58,305 nucleotides of DNA, taken from contig DATHZQ010000092.1 of assembly GCA_035458525.1 (NCBI GenBank), positions 1 to 58,305 on the forward strand, given 5' to 3'. The notes beneath the pieces were generated by a model that worked only from the letters and a program-made list of their open reading frames with translations, had not been told where the DNA came from and made no database searches. The translations under genes were made by a program, and so were the position numbers. Of the stretch, positions 50,078-58,305 are shown piece after piece. How positions within the stretch are numbered: the stretch's first letter is position 1; each line of letters starts with the position of its first letter. This DNA is from DATHZQ01 sp035458525. GTDB lineage: Bacteria; Actinomycetota; Acidimicrobiia; Spongiisociales; UBA5794.

Positions 50078-51789
50078 GAGCGGCGCGGATCGTAGCCGTT
50101 GGTGATGGGGAGTCGCCGGTCCTTGCCGAATGCCTTCCGGGTTATGCGCACCCCTGGTGCGGCCTGGCGTCGCTTGTACTCGTTGCGGTCCACCATGCGC
50201 GCCACCCTTCCGACGAGTGCAGCATCGAGACCGGAGGCGACGATCTCGGCAACGGACATGTCCAGCTCGACGTACCGCCGCAGCACCTCGTCGAGCACGT
50301 CATAGTCCGGGAGCGAATCGGTGTCCTTCTGGTCGGGCCGAAGCTCCGCCGAAGGCGGTTTGTCGATGATCCGCCTTGGGATCACCTCGCCGCTCCGGTT
50401 CCGCCATTCGGCGAGGCGGTAGACCAGCGTCTTGAAGACATCCTTCAGCACGGCGTAGCCGCCCGCCATGTCGCCGTAGAGGGTGGCGTAGCCGACGGCC
50501 ATCTCGGACTTGTTGCCGGTGGCGACGACCATGCCGCCGAACTTGTTGGACATCGCCATCAGGACGGCACCACGAATCCTCGCCTGCAGATTCTCCTCCG
50601 CAACACCACTGGGTGTGCCGGCGAACACCGGCTGCAGGGCGTCGAGGAACTGCCCGAAGATCGAATCGATGGCGATCGCATCGAACCTGCATCCAAGACG
50701 TTGCGCCAGGTCCTCGGAGTCCTTCCACGAGCCCTCCGAGCTGAAGCGAGCCGGCATCGTGACGCCCCACACCGCCTCGGGCCCGAGGGCGTCGACCGCG
50801 ATCGCGGCGGTCAGCGCACTGTCGATGCCGCCCGACAGGCCGATCACCACCTCGCTGAACCCGTTCTTCGAGACGTAGTCACGCAGCCCTGCCACCAGCG
50901 CGGCGTAGACCTCGGCCACGTCGGAGAGGCGCGGTGCGGGCTCGGGAGAAAGGCGCGGAAGTTCGGCGGAGGTGCGGCGCGTTCGGGTCACGGTCACCGC
51001 AATGCTCGGAACCAGCGGCTCGGGCAACGGTACGTCGACGATGAACCGCTCTTCGGCGAACTGGGCTGCGCGATACAGGCACGAGCCGTCTGCGGCGAAG
51101 ACCATCGAGTCGCCGTCGAACACCAACTCGTCCTGCCCACCCACCATGTTCAGGTAGACGACCGGAACACCCGATCGCACGGCCTCGTTGGACAGCAGCG
51201 CAGCGCGTTCGGTGCCCTTCCCCTGGTGATACGGCGACCCGTTGATGTTGAGCAGCACGGCGGCCCCGGCCTCGGCCTGCTGGCCGGGGGGACCCGCGTG
51301 GGACCAGATGTCCTCACACACCGAGATGCCCACCGGGAATCCGGCGATCTCCCACACCTCGGCCGGACGCCGTCCCGGCACGAAATAGCGCGCTTCGTCG
51401 AAGACGCCGTAGTTGGGCAGGAGACATTTGCGAAACACACCCTTGATCTCACCACCTGCCAGCACGGCTGCGGCGTTTGCCACGCTCCGTGGCACAGAGT
51501 CGTCGGGGTCGTGATCCTCGTCGACCGGCTGGACGAAGCCGACGACGACCGCCGTCTCCCCTGACGCCGCCGCCAGCTTCTCCACGGCAGCAACGTTGTC
51601 GGCTACGAACTGCTCGCGCAGGAGCAGATCTTCAGGTGGATACCCTGTGACCGCCAACTCGGGGAGCAGCAGGACATCGGCCCGTTCCGCCTCTGCCCAT
51701 GCCATGACGTCGAGGATCAGGCGCACATTGCCTTGCAGATCGCCGACCGTCGGGTTGATCTGGCCGCACGCCGCGCGGAGGAAGCTCAT
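50074..51789 (-). CDS. nadE: Glutamine-dependent NAD+ synthetase
   Basis: This is the last step of NAD synthesis, amidating nicotinic acid adenine dinucleotide with ammonia from glutamine. Residues ~1-265 are the nitrilase-fold glutaminase with catalytic triad Glu in LLPELAVTGYPPEDL, Lys in VFRKCLLPNYGVFDEARYF and Cys in GISVCEDIW; residues ~290-571 are the ATP-pyrophosphatase synthetase (VIGLSGGIDSALTAAIA, VVATGNKSEMAVGYATLYGD). The 571-residue length matches the common two-domain bacterial form. It is first in a coupled three-gene unit. Confidence 0.95.
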   Translation of the reverse strand: MSFLRAACGQINPTVGDLQGNVRLILDVMAWAEAERADVLLLPELAVTGYPPEDLLLREQFVADNVAAVEKLAAASGETAVVVGFVQPVDEDHDPDDSVPRSVANAAAVLAGGEIKGVFRKCLLPNYGVFDEARYFVPGRRPAEVWEIAGFPVGISVCEDIWSHAGPPGQQAEAGAAVLLNINGSPYHQGKGTERAALLSNEAVRSGVPVVYLNMVGGQDELVFDGDSMVFAADGSCLYRAAQFAEERFIVDVPLPEPLVPSIAVTVTRTRRTSAELPRLSPEPAPRLSDVAEVYAALVAGLRDYVSKNGFSEVVIGLSGGIDSALTAAIAVDALGPEAVWGVTMPARFSSEGSWKDSEDLAQRLGCRFDAIAIDSIFGQFLDALQPVFAGTPSGVAEENLQARIRGAVLMAMSNKFGGMVVATGNKSEMAVGYATLYGDMAGGYAVLKDVFKTLVYRLAEWRNRSGEVIPRRIIDKPPSAELRPDQKDTDSLPDYDVLDEVLRRYVELDMSVAEIVASGLDAALVGRVARMVDRNEYKRRQAAPGVRITRKAFGKDRRLPITNGYDPRRS

Positions 51790-51907
51790 GCCGGGAGGTT
51801 AAGCCGCCTGCATGAACCCTGCGTCAGCACCCGTTCGATTCGGCCCTCCGGCACTAGCCAGGCCGAGCCGGCTCCTCCAACCTGGGTGGCAGGCGGAGAA
51901 GACATCG

Positions 51908-52327
51908 ATGCGGCGCTTCTTGATCGGCACTGGCTTCCTGGGTCACGCAGCACTCCATCTCGGCTTCATCGCCCCGCCCTCGGAAGACGGCGACTCCCCG
52001 TTCACGATCGACACGTCGTGGCTGCTTCCCGCAGGTACGGAATGGGTCGTCGGACTCTCGCTCGCCACGATTGCGATCGTGGCGTTCGTCGGTCTGACGG
52101 GGGCCGCTTGGGGCCTGCGTCAGCTGCGCTTTGCGTGGCGGCCCCTGCTCGGAATCGGTGCGACCGCATCCCTGGGGCTGCTGGTGGCCTTCTGGAACCC
52201 GTGGCTGATCCTCGGTGTCGCCATCAACGTCGGGCTGTTGATCGTGACGTTCGCCACGCCCGATTGGTGGGATCACCTGCTGGCGCGATCCGCCTCGTTC
52301 AGTCCGCAGACCAGATGGCGCGGTTGA
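51908..52327 (+). CDS. Small membrane protein of unknown function
   Basis: This is a 139-residue protein with four predicted membrane segments (FLIGTGFLGHAALHLGFIAP; WVVGLSLATIAIVAFVGLTG; PLLGIGATASLGLLVAFW; LILGVAINVGLLIVTFA). The ATG at 51908 has GGAGAAG upstream; earlier in-frame ATG 51812 adds only low-conservation sequence. The last 29 bases overlap the convergent xylA end. No family recognised. Confidence 0.68.
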   Translation: MRRFLIGTGFLGHAALHLGFIAPPSEDGDSPFTIDTSWLLPAGTEWVVGLSLATIAIVAFVGLTGAAWGLRQLRFAWRPLLGIGATASLGLLVAFWNPWLILGVAINVGLLIVTFATPDWWDHLLARSASFSPQTRWRG

Positions 52328-53633
52328 CCCGGTTCTCGAGCATCTCCTGGCTGCCGGAAACCGGGGCCGGATCGATCTCGCCGGCGTGGACCTTCGCAGT
52401 CAACGTCGCCAGCGTCTCGCTGCCGCCGAGGATGCCCTCGCCCAGCTCCGACTCCCAACCCGAGTAGCGCGCCTCCACCAGACCATCGAGCACATCGTCC
52501 TCGATCATCCTGGCGGCAACGAGCAGTGCCCGCGCCAGCGTGTCGATGCCCCCGATATGGCCGTGGAAGAGATCATGGCGGGCCATGCTCTGCCGGCGCA
52601 GCTTCGTGTCGAAGTTGAAGCCGCCGGCGGTGAGACCGCCACCTTTCACGATCTCGTAGACCGCCAGCGACAGCTCGTCGACGGAGTTGGGGAACTGGTC
52701 CGTGTCCCAACCGTTCTGGTAGTCGCCGCGGTTGGCGTCGACACTGCCGAAGATCCCGTTGGCGACCGCGTAGGCGACCTCGTGGTGGAAGCTGTGCCCG
52801 GCCAGCGTGGCGTGGTTCACCTCGATGTTGACTCGGTACTCGTCGACCAAGTCGTAGCGCTCGAGGAATCCGTGCACGGACTGGCAGTCGTAGTCGTACT
52901 GGTGCTTGGTCGGCTCTTGCGGCTTCGGCTCGATGAGGAGCGTGCCCTCGAAGCCTATGGCGTGCTTGTGCTCGGCCACCATCGTCAGGAACCGGGCCAG
53001 CTGCTCCCCCTCTCGCTTGAGATCGGTGTTGAGCAACGTCTCATAGCCTTCCCTACCTCCCCAGAGCACGTAGTTGGCGCCTCCGAGACGCTGGGTCGCC
53101 TCCAGGGCGTGCTTCACCTGTGCCGCGGCGTACGCAAAGACCTCGGGATCTGGATTCGTCGACGCTCCCGCGGCAAAACGAGGGTGGCTGAAGACGTTCG
53201 CGGTCCCCCACAGCAGCTCGACGCCGGTCTCGGCCATCTTCGCCTCGGCGTAGTCGACCATGGTCTCGAGGTTCTGCGCAGACTCGGCGAACGTGTCACC
53301 CTGCGGCGCGAGGTCGACGTCGTGGAAACAGAAGAACGGCGTTCCCAGCTTGGCGAAGAACTCGAACGCGGCGTCGGCCTTCTGTTTGGCGGCGGCGATC
53401 GGCTCGGCGGAGGCGTCGAGCCACGGCCGGTCGAAGGTCCCAGCACCGAACACATCGGAACCAGGCCAGGCGAAGGAGTGCCAGTAGCACACGGCGATGC
53501 GCAGGTGGTCCTCCATTCGTTTTCCGAGCACCAACCGGTCGGGGTCGTACACCTTGAAAGAGAACGGATCGTCGGACTCCAGCCCACCGTGGGTGACCGG
53601 CCGTGTCACGGCGGTGAAGAACTCGCTCGACAT
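52299..53633 (-). CDS. xylA: Xylose isomerase
   Basis: This TIM-barrel enzyme interconverts D-xylose and D-xylulose (also glucose/fructose) using two divalent metals. The 444-residue protein is of the E. coli (class II) type: VCYWHSFAWPGSDVFG with the catalytic His region, FFCFHDVDLAPQGDT, LLIEPKPQEPTKHQYDYD, NIEVNHATLAGHSFHHEV, GSVDANRGDYQNGWDTDQFP with metal Asp residues, and FDTKLRRQS. ATG 53633 has GGAGG six bases upstream. No xylulokinase gene is alongside. Confidence 0.96.
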   Translation of the reverse strand: MSSEFFTAVTRPVTHGGLESDDPFSFKVYDPDRLVLGKRMEDHLRIAVCYWHSFAWPGSDVFGAGTFDRPWLDASAEPIAAAKQKADAAFEFFAKLGTPFFCFHDVDLAPQGDTFAESAQNLETMVDYAEAKMAETGVELLWGTANVFSHPRFAAGASTNPDPEVFAYAAAQVKHALEATQRLGGANYVLWGGREGYETLLNTDLKREGEQLARFLTMVAEHKHAIGFEGTLLIEPKPQEPTKHQYDYDCQSVHGFLERYDLVDEYRVNIEVNHATLAGHSFHHEVAYAVANGIFGSVDANRGDYQNGWDTDQFPNSVDELSLAVYEIVKGGGLTAGGFNFDTKLRRQSMARHDLFHGHIGGIDTLARALLVAARMIEDDVLDGLVEARYSGWESELGEGILGGSETLATLTAKVHAGEIDPAPVSGSQEMLENRVNRAIWSAD

Positions 53634-53725
53634 CTGGGACCTCCAGGCTTCGGGTCGACGGAGCCGCCGCAAGGACACTGCGGCGATCCGATGCTACCCA
53701 GCAGACTGGATGCGGAATCTCCGAG

Positions 53726-54856
53726 TCAAACGCCCCGCACGGTCTCGGCGACGAGGAAGTCGACCACTCGTCGCAACGCCTCCGCTTCATCGACTCCGTC
53801 CGCGAGAGCGCCGCGATAGGCCGCCACTTGTTGATCGGCGCTCGTACCCCGCTCGAGGATCGTACGCCCGTGCTCGAGCTCAGCGACACAATCGAGCGCA
53901 ACCGCGTCATCGTGCACCATCTCGAGGAGCTCGTCCCACAGCTGCGCGTAGGGCACGACCTGGCCCTTTCCGAAGTCGATGAGACCATCGGAGATGCCGT
54001 AGCGCTGGGCTCGCCACAGGTTCTCGCTCAGCAACATGCGCGAGTAGTGGCGCCAGCGCTGATTCATGCTGCGCATGCGATACATCAGCCGGAGGAGGCA
54101 CAGGTAGAGCGCCGCCACCGTCATCGCATCGTCGATGTTGGTACAGATGTCCGGGGCGCGCATCTCGAGCGTCGGATAGCGGTCGCTGGGGCGCAGATCC
54201 CACCACAGTTTCGTGGCGTCCTCGATCACACCTGCGTTGACGAGCGCCTGCACGTGACGCCGGTAGTCGCCCCAGCTGTTGAACTCGTCCGGCATGCCGG
54301 TACGGGGCAGCGACCGGAACACCGAAGTCCGATAGCTCTTGAGCCCGGTGTCGATGCCGTGCCAGAACGGCGACGAGGTGCTGATCGCCAGCAGGTGCGG
54401 CATGAAGTAGACGAGCTGGTTCATCAGATCGATTCGAAGGTCCTCGTCTTCGATCGCCACATGGACGTGCATGCCGGAGATCAGCAGCCGGCGCGCCACG
54501 CCCCCCATCGCCTCCGCCAGGGCGTTGTAACGCTCCTTGTCCGTGTTGAGCTGATCGCTCCACGCGGCAAAGGGATGCGTCGACGCAGAGATCGGAGCGA
54601 GGCCATGTCGATTGGCGACGTCTGCGACGTTGCGCCGCAGCGTGGCCAGCTCGAATCGGAGTTGCTTGATCCCTCCGCACACGATCGTTCCCACCTCGAT
54701 CTGGGAACGCATGAACTCCGGGCCCACCTGACCCTCGGCCGCCTCACCGATCTCTTCGAGCATCCCTGCGGGGAGATCCCGGACGAGGTCACGGGTCTCG
54801 AGATCGACGATCTTGTATTCCTCTTCCACGCCGATGGTGAACGAAGGGCGCTGCAC
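53726..54856 (-). CDS. YbdK-type carboxylate-amine ligase (glutamate-cysteine ligase family 2)
   Basis: This is a 376-residue ATP-dependent carboxylate-amine ligase, similar in length and sequence to E. coli YbdK: FTIGVEEEYKIVDLETRDL, SQIEVGTIVCGGIKQLR, ISASTHPFAAWSDQ, LISGMHVHVAI, STSSPFWHGIDTGLKSYRT and the arginine-containing TLEMRAPDICT. The start is the GTG at 54856, with GAGGAG nine bases upstream and a TATGTT -10 at 54892-54887; longer ATG starts are rejected. It may be related to mycothiol or gamma-glutamyl metabolism, but the substrate is unknown. It is divergent from the M20 amidohydrolase gene. Confidence 0.9.
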   Translation of the reverse strand: MQRPSFTIGVEEEYKIVDLETRDLVRDLPAGMLEEIGEAAEGQVGPEFMRSQIEVGTIVCGGIKQLRFELATLRRNVADVANRHGLAPISASTHPFAAWSDQLNTDKERYNALAEAMGGVARRLLISGMHVHVAIEDEDLRIDLMNQLVYFMPHLLAISTSSPFWHGIDTGLKSYRTSVFRSLPRTGMPDEFNSWGDYRRHVQALVNAGVIEDATKLWWDLRPSDRYPTLEMRAPDICTNIDDAMTVAALYLCLLRLMYRMRSMNQRWRHYSRMLLSENLWRAQRYGISDGLIDFGKGQVVPYAQLWDELLEMVHDDAVALDCVAELEHGRTILERGTSADQQVAAYRGALADGVDEAEALRRVVDFLVAETVRGV

Positions 54857-54886
54857 GATCGCTGACTCCTCGGTCGGATCGCGCCA

Positions 54887-54949
54887 AACATAGTGCGAAG
54901 GGCGAAGGGGCGTGCGCCCCATACCCCACTCGTAGCCCCCCATTAGAAT
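54887..54949. promoter_or_regulatory. Divergent promoter region with a palindrome
   Basis: Minus-strand -10 TATGTT (54892-54887) serves the ligase gene; plus-strand TAGAAT (54944-54949) serves the amidohydrolase gene. Between them lies a 14-bp palindrome GGGGCGTGCGCCCC (54907-54920), a candidate operator for both. Confidence 0.45.
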
Positions 54950-54959
54950 GCCAGCACCC

Positions 54960-56135
54960 ATGGGCCACCGGACCGTCGAAGTCATCGAGCATGCTCGCGC
55001 CATCGCTCCTGCGATGGTGTCGCTCCGACGCGACCTCCATCTGTACCCCGAAGTCGGCTGGACCGAGCACCGCACGACTCGCAAGGTGGCCGAGCACCTG
55101 CATGCGTTCGGCCTCCGTCCGACGGTGCGTGCGGCGGGGACCGGCCTGACCATGGACATCGGGGAGGGCGACCGGCTCGTCGGTTTCCGAGCAGATCTCG
55201 ATGCCCTCCCCATCGAAGAGGACAATGCCGTCCCTTATCGCTCGCAACATGCCGGAGTGATGCATGCATGCGGTCACGACGTGCACACTGCCATCGGCGT
55301 CGGCATCGCCGGGGTCCTGAGCAAGCTCGACCCCGCCGACATCCCGGGCCGAATCCGGATCCTGTTCCAGCCGGCCGAGGAGCAGATACCGGGCGGCGCC
55401 GCGGTGCTCTGCGAGGAGGGCGCCGTCGACGGCATGTCCGCAATCGTCGCATTTCACGTGGACCCCTCCCTTCCCGTCGGCAGCATCGGGCTTCGCCGAG
55501 GCGGCATCACCGGGGCCTCGGACCGTCTCACCATCCGCCTCAACGGCCCGGGCGGTCACACCTCACGGCCCCACCAGACGGTCGACATCGGCTACGCCGC
55601 CGGGCGCGTCATCACGGATCTCCCGGGGTTGCTCCGCCACGGCGTCGATCCCCGCGAGACGATTGCGCTCGTGTTCGGCCGCATCTCCGGCGGATCGGCC
55701 GACAACGTCATCCCCACCCACGTCGAGCTGGGCGGCACCGTCCGTCTGTTCAATCTGGACTTGTGGCGCACGATGCACAAGGTCGTCGAGCAGCACGTCC
55801 ACGACCTCGTGGCACCGCTGGGCGCAACCGCAGAGATCAACTACGTGCAAGGGTCACCGCCCGTCGTCAATCACGACTCCGTGATCGCAGCCTTCGAACG
55901 CGCCGGCAATGCGGTGCTCGGCGAGCTGCATGTCACGGGGACCCACCAGAGCCTCGGTTCCGAGGACTTTGCGTGGTACCTCGAGAACGTCCCCGGCGCC
56001 CTCATCCGGCTCGGTTCCGCGCTGCCGGATCGGCGCACCGACCTGCACTCGGCCACCTTCGATGTCGACGAAGCCTGCATCGAATACGGCATCCGCGTCG
56101 GCACGGCGGCGCTCCTCGACCTGCTCGAGCAGTAG
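54960..56135 (+). CDS. M20 peptidase/amidohydrolase
   Basis: This is a 391-residue metal-dependent amidohydrolase of the hippurate/IAA-amino-acid hydrolase branch of family M20D: SLRRDLHLYPEVGWTEHRT, GFRADLDALPIEEDN, MHACGHDVHTAIGVG (metal ligands), LFQPAEEQIPGGAA with the catalytic Glu, HVDPSLPVGSIGLRRG and TGTHQSLGSEDFAWYLENVP. ATG 54960 is preferred over 54948, because the promoter -10 (54944-54949) would overlap the earlier ATG. It probably removes N-acyl or aryl groups from amino acids. It is convergent, with a 13-bp gap, with tyrA. Confidence 0.92.
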   Translation: MGHRTVEVIEHARAIAPAMVSLRRDLHLYPEVGWTEHRTTRKVAEHLHAFGLRPTVRAAGTGLTMDIGEGDRLVGFRADLDALPIEEDNAVPYRSQHAGVMHACGHDVHTAIGVGIAGVLSKLDPADIPGRIRILFQPAEEQIPGGAAVLCEEGAVDGMSAIVAFHVDPSLPVGSIGLRRGGITGASDRLTIRLNGPGGHTSRPHQTVDIGYAAGRVITDLPGLLRHGVDPRETIALVFGRISGGSADNVIPTHVELGGTVRLFNLDLWRTMHKVVEQHVHDLVAPLGATAEINYVQGSPPVVNHDSVIAAFERAGNAVLGELHVTGTHQSLGSEDFAWYLENVPGALIRLGSALPDRRTDLHSATFDVDEACIEYGIRVGTAALLDLLEQ

Positions 56136-56148
56136 CCGCGGCCGCCGA

Positions 56149-57162
56149 TCACTCGGCGAGCAACAGGCCTTCGTTCTGCATGGCCGTGCGCATGGCTTGC
56201 TCGTCACCGCTGCGGACCGACACGGTGAGCACACCGCCACCGCCGTACGGAGCATGACGCAGCTGCAAGTCCCGCACGTCGACGCCGGCGTGCTCGAAGG
56301 CCCGGCCGACCCGGGCCAGCTCGCCGGGCTCGTCGGCGAGGGCGATCCTCACGCCGACCGTCTGCGGCCCCAGCGTGAGGCGTTCGTGTTGGGCCCTTCC
56401 CAACACGTCGGCCACCGCAACGCGGTCGCCGGCCGCAACGGCGTCCGTCAAGGAGCGGAGCCGGTCGAGGAACTCTTCCAGCACTTCGAGCAGCGGCCCT
56501 CGGTTGGCGGCGAGTACGTCGACCCAATTGCCGGGGTCCGACGCCGCAACCCTCGTCAGGTCGCGGAAGCTCCCGGCGACGAGCTCCAGCGCATCGGTGC
56601 GGTCGGCAGCTTCGTTCATCAACGTGGATGCGAGAAGCTGCGGCAGATGGGAGATCGCGGCGACGGCGATGTCGTGGCTCGCCGCCGACATCTGCACCGG
56701 ACGGGCGCCCAGTGACGTGATGAGATGCTCCACCGTGGCGAGATCGGCTGCGGAAGCCGTCCCGGGCACCACGACCCACGCCGCACCGCGGAACAACGAT
56801 GCGGTTGCCGCTTCCGGACCCGAAACCTCTCGCCCGGCCATCGGGTGGGTGCCGACGTAGCGTGCCAGGCGGCTGGCGGCGGCCACCGGCTCCTTCACGC
56901 CTGCCACGTCGACTACCAGCGCATGGGTGTCGAGCTCGGAGACAGTGGCGATCACGACACCGGGCGGAGCAGCCAGCACCAGCACGTCGACGTCCTCGGC
57001 GACAGCATTCCGGGACGTGCCGGCGACGAGTGCACCTCGTTCGGCAGCAGTGCGAAGCGCCGCAGGGTCGGGATCCCATCCGATCACGTCGTGCCCGGCG
57101 GCTTGCCAACCGAGGCCCATCGCGGTGCCGATGAGGCCGGTGCCCAGAATCCCGATCCGCAT
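56149..57162 (-). CDS. tyrA: Prephenate dehydrogenase with C-terminal ACT domain
   Basis: This enzyme oxidatively decarboxylates prephenate to 4-hydroxyphenylpyruvate for tyrosine. The 337-residue protein starts with the Rossmann motif MRIGILGTGLIGTAMGLGWQ, then VLVLAAPPGVVIATV, the THPMAGREVSGPE catalytic block, MSAASHDIAVAAISHLPQLL and, over the last ~75 residues, an ACT regulatory domain (RIALADEPGELARVGRAFEH, DVRDLQLRHAPYGG) likely to bind tyrosine. ATG 57162 is chosen; the longer frame overlaps aroF. It lies 17 bases after aroF, forming an aromatic amino acid unit. Confidence 0.95.
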   Translation of the reverse strand: MRIGILGTGLIGTAMGLGWQAAGHDVIGWDPDPAALRTAAERGALVAGTSRNAVAEDVDVLVLAAPPGVVIATVSELDTHALVVDVAGVKEPVAAASRLARYVGTHPMAGREVSGPEAATASLFRGAAWVVVPGTASAADLATVEHLITSLGARPVQMSAASHDIAVAAISHLPQLLASTLMNEAADRTDALELVAGSFRDLTRVAASDPGNWVDVLAANRGPLLEVLEEFLDRLRSLTDAVAAGDRVAVADVLGRAQHERLTLGPQTVGVRIALADEPGELARVGRAFEHAGVDVRDLQLRHAPYGGGGVLTVSVRSGDEQAMRTAMQNEGLLLAE

Positions 57163-57179
57163 TTGCAGCCCGTGCTGTG

Positions 57180-58193
57180 TCAGAGCTCGAGGCCCATGAC
57201 GTCGGCGAGGGCCCGCACATCGTCCATCAGCGCACTGAATTCGGTCGGCAGGATCGCCTGGGCGCCGTCGACGAGGGCCGTCTCCGGGGCGGGATGGACG
57301 TCGACCATGAACCCGTCTGCGCCGCTCACGACCGCTACCCGCGTCAGCGGTGCCACCAGGTAGCGGCGACCGCCCGAGTGGGACGGGTCGACCACGACAG
57401 GGAGATGGCTGAGCGACTTCACCACTGGCGCCGCGGCGATGTCGAGCGTGTTGCGGGTGGCCGTCTCGAAGGTGCGAATCCCCCGTTCGCACATGATGAC
57501 GTGGTGATTCCCTTCCTTGTAGATGTACTCGGCTGCATTCAGCCACTCCTCGATCGTCGCGGTGAAACCGCGCTTCAAGAGCACCGGCTTGGACTGCTTT
57601 CCCAACTCCGACAGCAGTGTGAAGTTCGCCATGTTGCGGGTGCCCACCCGGATGATGTCGGCATAGCTGGCGATGATCTCCACGTGACGGGGATCGAGCA
57701 CTTCGGCGACGAAGGGGAGGCCGAACTCCTCACGTGCCTCGGCCAGCAGCTCGAGGCCCTTCTCGCCGAGCCCCTGGAATGCATAAGGCGAGGTGCGCGG
57801 CTTGTAGGCGTCGCCCCGCAAGATCTTGGCGCCGGCCTTGGCCACCGCCTCCGCCGAGGCGAAGAGCTGGTCGCGAGACTCCACGGCACACGGCCCGGCA
57901 ATCGCCACGAAGTGGCCGCCACCGACCGGAACGCCGCCGACGTCGACGACCGTGTCTTCTTCCTGGAAATCCCGGCTCACGAACTTGAACGGCTTCAGGA
58001 CGGGAACGGCGCGCTCCACGCCGGAGAACGCCTCCCACGGAAGCTGTTGAATCACTTCGCGGTCGCCGATGGCGCCGATGACGGTTCGGTGTTTGCCACG
58101 GGAGATGTGCGACTCGGCTCCCGCTGCCGCCAGGCGCTCGACCACATGATCGATATCCTCGTCGGTCGCCCCGGAGCGCATGACGATGATCAA
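57180..58193 (-). CDS. aroF: 3-deoxy-7-phosphoheptulonate (DAHP) synthase
   Basis: This is the first committed step of the shikimate pathway, condensing PEP and erythrose-4-phosphate. The 337-residue protein matches the Thermotoga-type class I-beta enzyme (338 aa), with an N-terminal regulatory ferredoxin-like domain (residues 1-70) before the barrel: FVAIAGPCAVESRDQ, ILRGDAYKPRTSPYAFQGLG, RVGTRNMANFTLLSEL, PVLLKRGFTATIEEWL, VIMCERGIRTFE and VVVDPSHSGGRRYLV. TTG 58193 with AGGAG eight bases upstream is the chosen start; the ATG at 58247 overlaps the promoter. It is in operon with tyrA. Confidence 0.94.
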   Translation of the reverse strand: MIIVMRSGATDEDIDHVVERLAAAGAESHISRGKHRTVIGAIGDREVIQQLPWEAFSGVERAVPVLKPFKFVSRDFQEEDTVVDVGGVPVGGGHFVAIAGPCAVESRDQLFASAEAVAKAGAKILRGDAYKPRTSPYAFQGLGEKGLELLAEAREEFGLPFVAEVLDPRHVEIIASYADIIRVGTRNMANFTLLSELGKQSKPVLLKRGFTATIEEWLNAAEYIYKEGNHHVIMCERGIRTFETATRNTLDIAAAPVVKSLSHLPVVVDPSHSGGRRYLVAPLTRVAVVSGADGFMVDVHPAPETALVDGAQAILPTEFSALMDDVRALADVMGLEL

Positions 58194-58245
58194 TGACTCA
58201 TCTCCTACTGGTGTGGCTGGCACCGCAGACCTCCGATGGCCGAGC

Positions 58246-58251
58246 ATGGTA
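58246..58251 (-). promoter_or_regulatory. -10 box TACCAT for aroF-tyrA
   Basis: TACCAT on the minus strand lies about 52 nt before the TTG start and sits within GATCACCTACCATG, the same 14-mer as before kgd. The -35 region falls near the right edge; TTGGGT is visible but the spacing (13 nt) is poor. Confidence 0.4.
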
Positions 58252-58305
58252 GGTGATCGCCGGCACCCAACCGCCGCCGATTGCCCAGCCGACGCCCGCC
58301 TCTCC

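Noticed and set aside
53726..55225. Longer ATG start for the YbdK-like ligase
   Set aside because: It would span the divergent promoter region and the start of the amidohydrolase gene; GTG 54856 has GAGGAG upstream and the family's normal N-terminus.

Overview
The window is GC-rich, gene-dense bacterial chromosome of actinobacterial character, and my best guess is class Acidimicrobiia (inference). The evidence is a fused actinobacterial-type 2-oxoglutarate decarboxylase/dehydrogenase (KGD), a CGNR regulator, many GTG/TTG starts, ATGA/GTGA overlaps between genes, TANNNT -10 boxes placed 6-7 nt before start codons (leaderless genes), and acidic threonine-rich lipoprotein N-termini. I saw no rRNA, tRNA, CRISPR array, phage or transposase. 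The ends cut through a nucleoside-type ABC permease gene (left) and the upstream region of aroF (right).

Layout. 1-1.4 kb: end of a nucleoside ABC permease gene and deoD. 1.6-8.6 kb: a ugpAEBQ-like glycerol-phosphate/glycerophosphodiester uptake operon that runs on into a large FG-GAP/ASPIC-UnbV lipoprotein gene. 8.9-13.4 kb: kgd and a formylglycine-generating enzyme. 13.5-18.6 kb, minus strand: a SulP transporter, a diacylglycerol-kinase-like protein lacking the family's catalytic motifs, and a FadF/HdrD-like membrane iron-sulfur oxidoreductase. 19-28.8 kb: a sulfur-oxidation island. It is divergent around one control region: arsR, a rhodanese-persulfide dioxygenase fusion and sulP to the left; dsrE2, tusA, a fused ferredoxin-NrfD subunit, a molybdopterin oxidoreductase and a TorD-like putative chaperone to the right. 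28.8-33.6 kb: GntR regulator, methyltransferase, ScyD-like protein and secreted ExeM/NucH nuclease. 34.4-36.5 kb: pspA with a TPM-domain membrane protein. 37-41.2 kb: CGNR regulator divergent from two very small genes, proC-prodh, and a YibE/F protein. 42-46.5 kb: AidB-like acyl-CoA dehydrogenase, two alpha/beta hydrolases and selD. 46.7-58.2 kb: mgtE, nadE-aminotransferase-small gene operon, xylA, ybdK-like ligase, M20 amidohydrolase and aroF-tyrA.

The two most informative observations are these. (1) selD is itself a selenoprotein gene: the conserved N-terminus begins at 46523 on the minus strand and contains an in-frame TGA exactly at the catalytic Cys/Sec position, followed by a hairpin. 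Naive calling truncates it at 46436. (2) The 19-28.8 kb island holds the parts of a persulfide-to-sulfite-to-sulfate route in one divergent locus: sulfane carriers DsrE2 and TusA, rhodanese-PDO, a cytoplasmic SoeA-like molybdoenzyme with SoeB and SoeC fused in one chain, a TorD-like chaperone, a SulP transporter and an ArsR sensor.

Three intergenic sites (8.6-8.85, 18.87-19.04 and 27.99-28.12 kb) carry inverted pairs of one palindromic repeat family with a central GGTACC. In one copy the repeat supplies a gene's stop codon, and in another it supplies a ribosome binding site.
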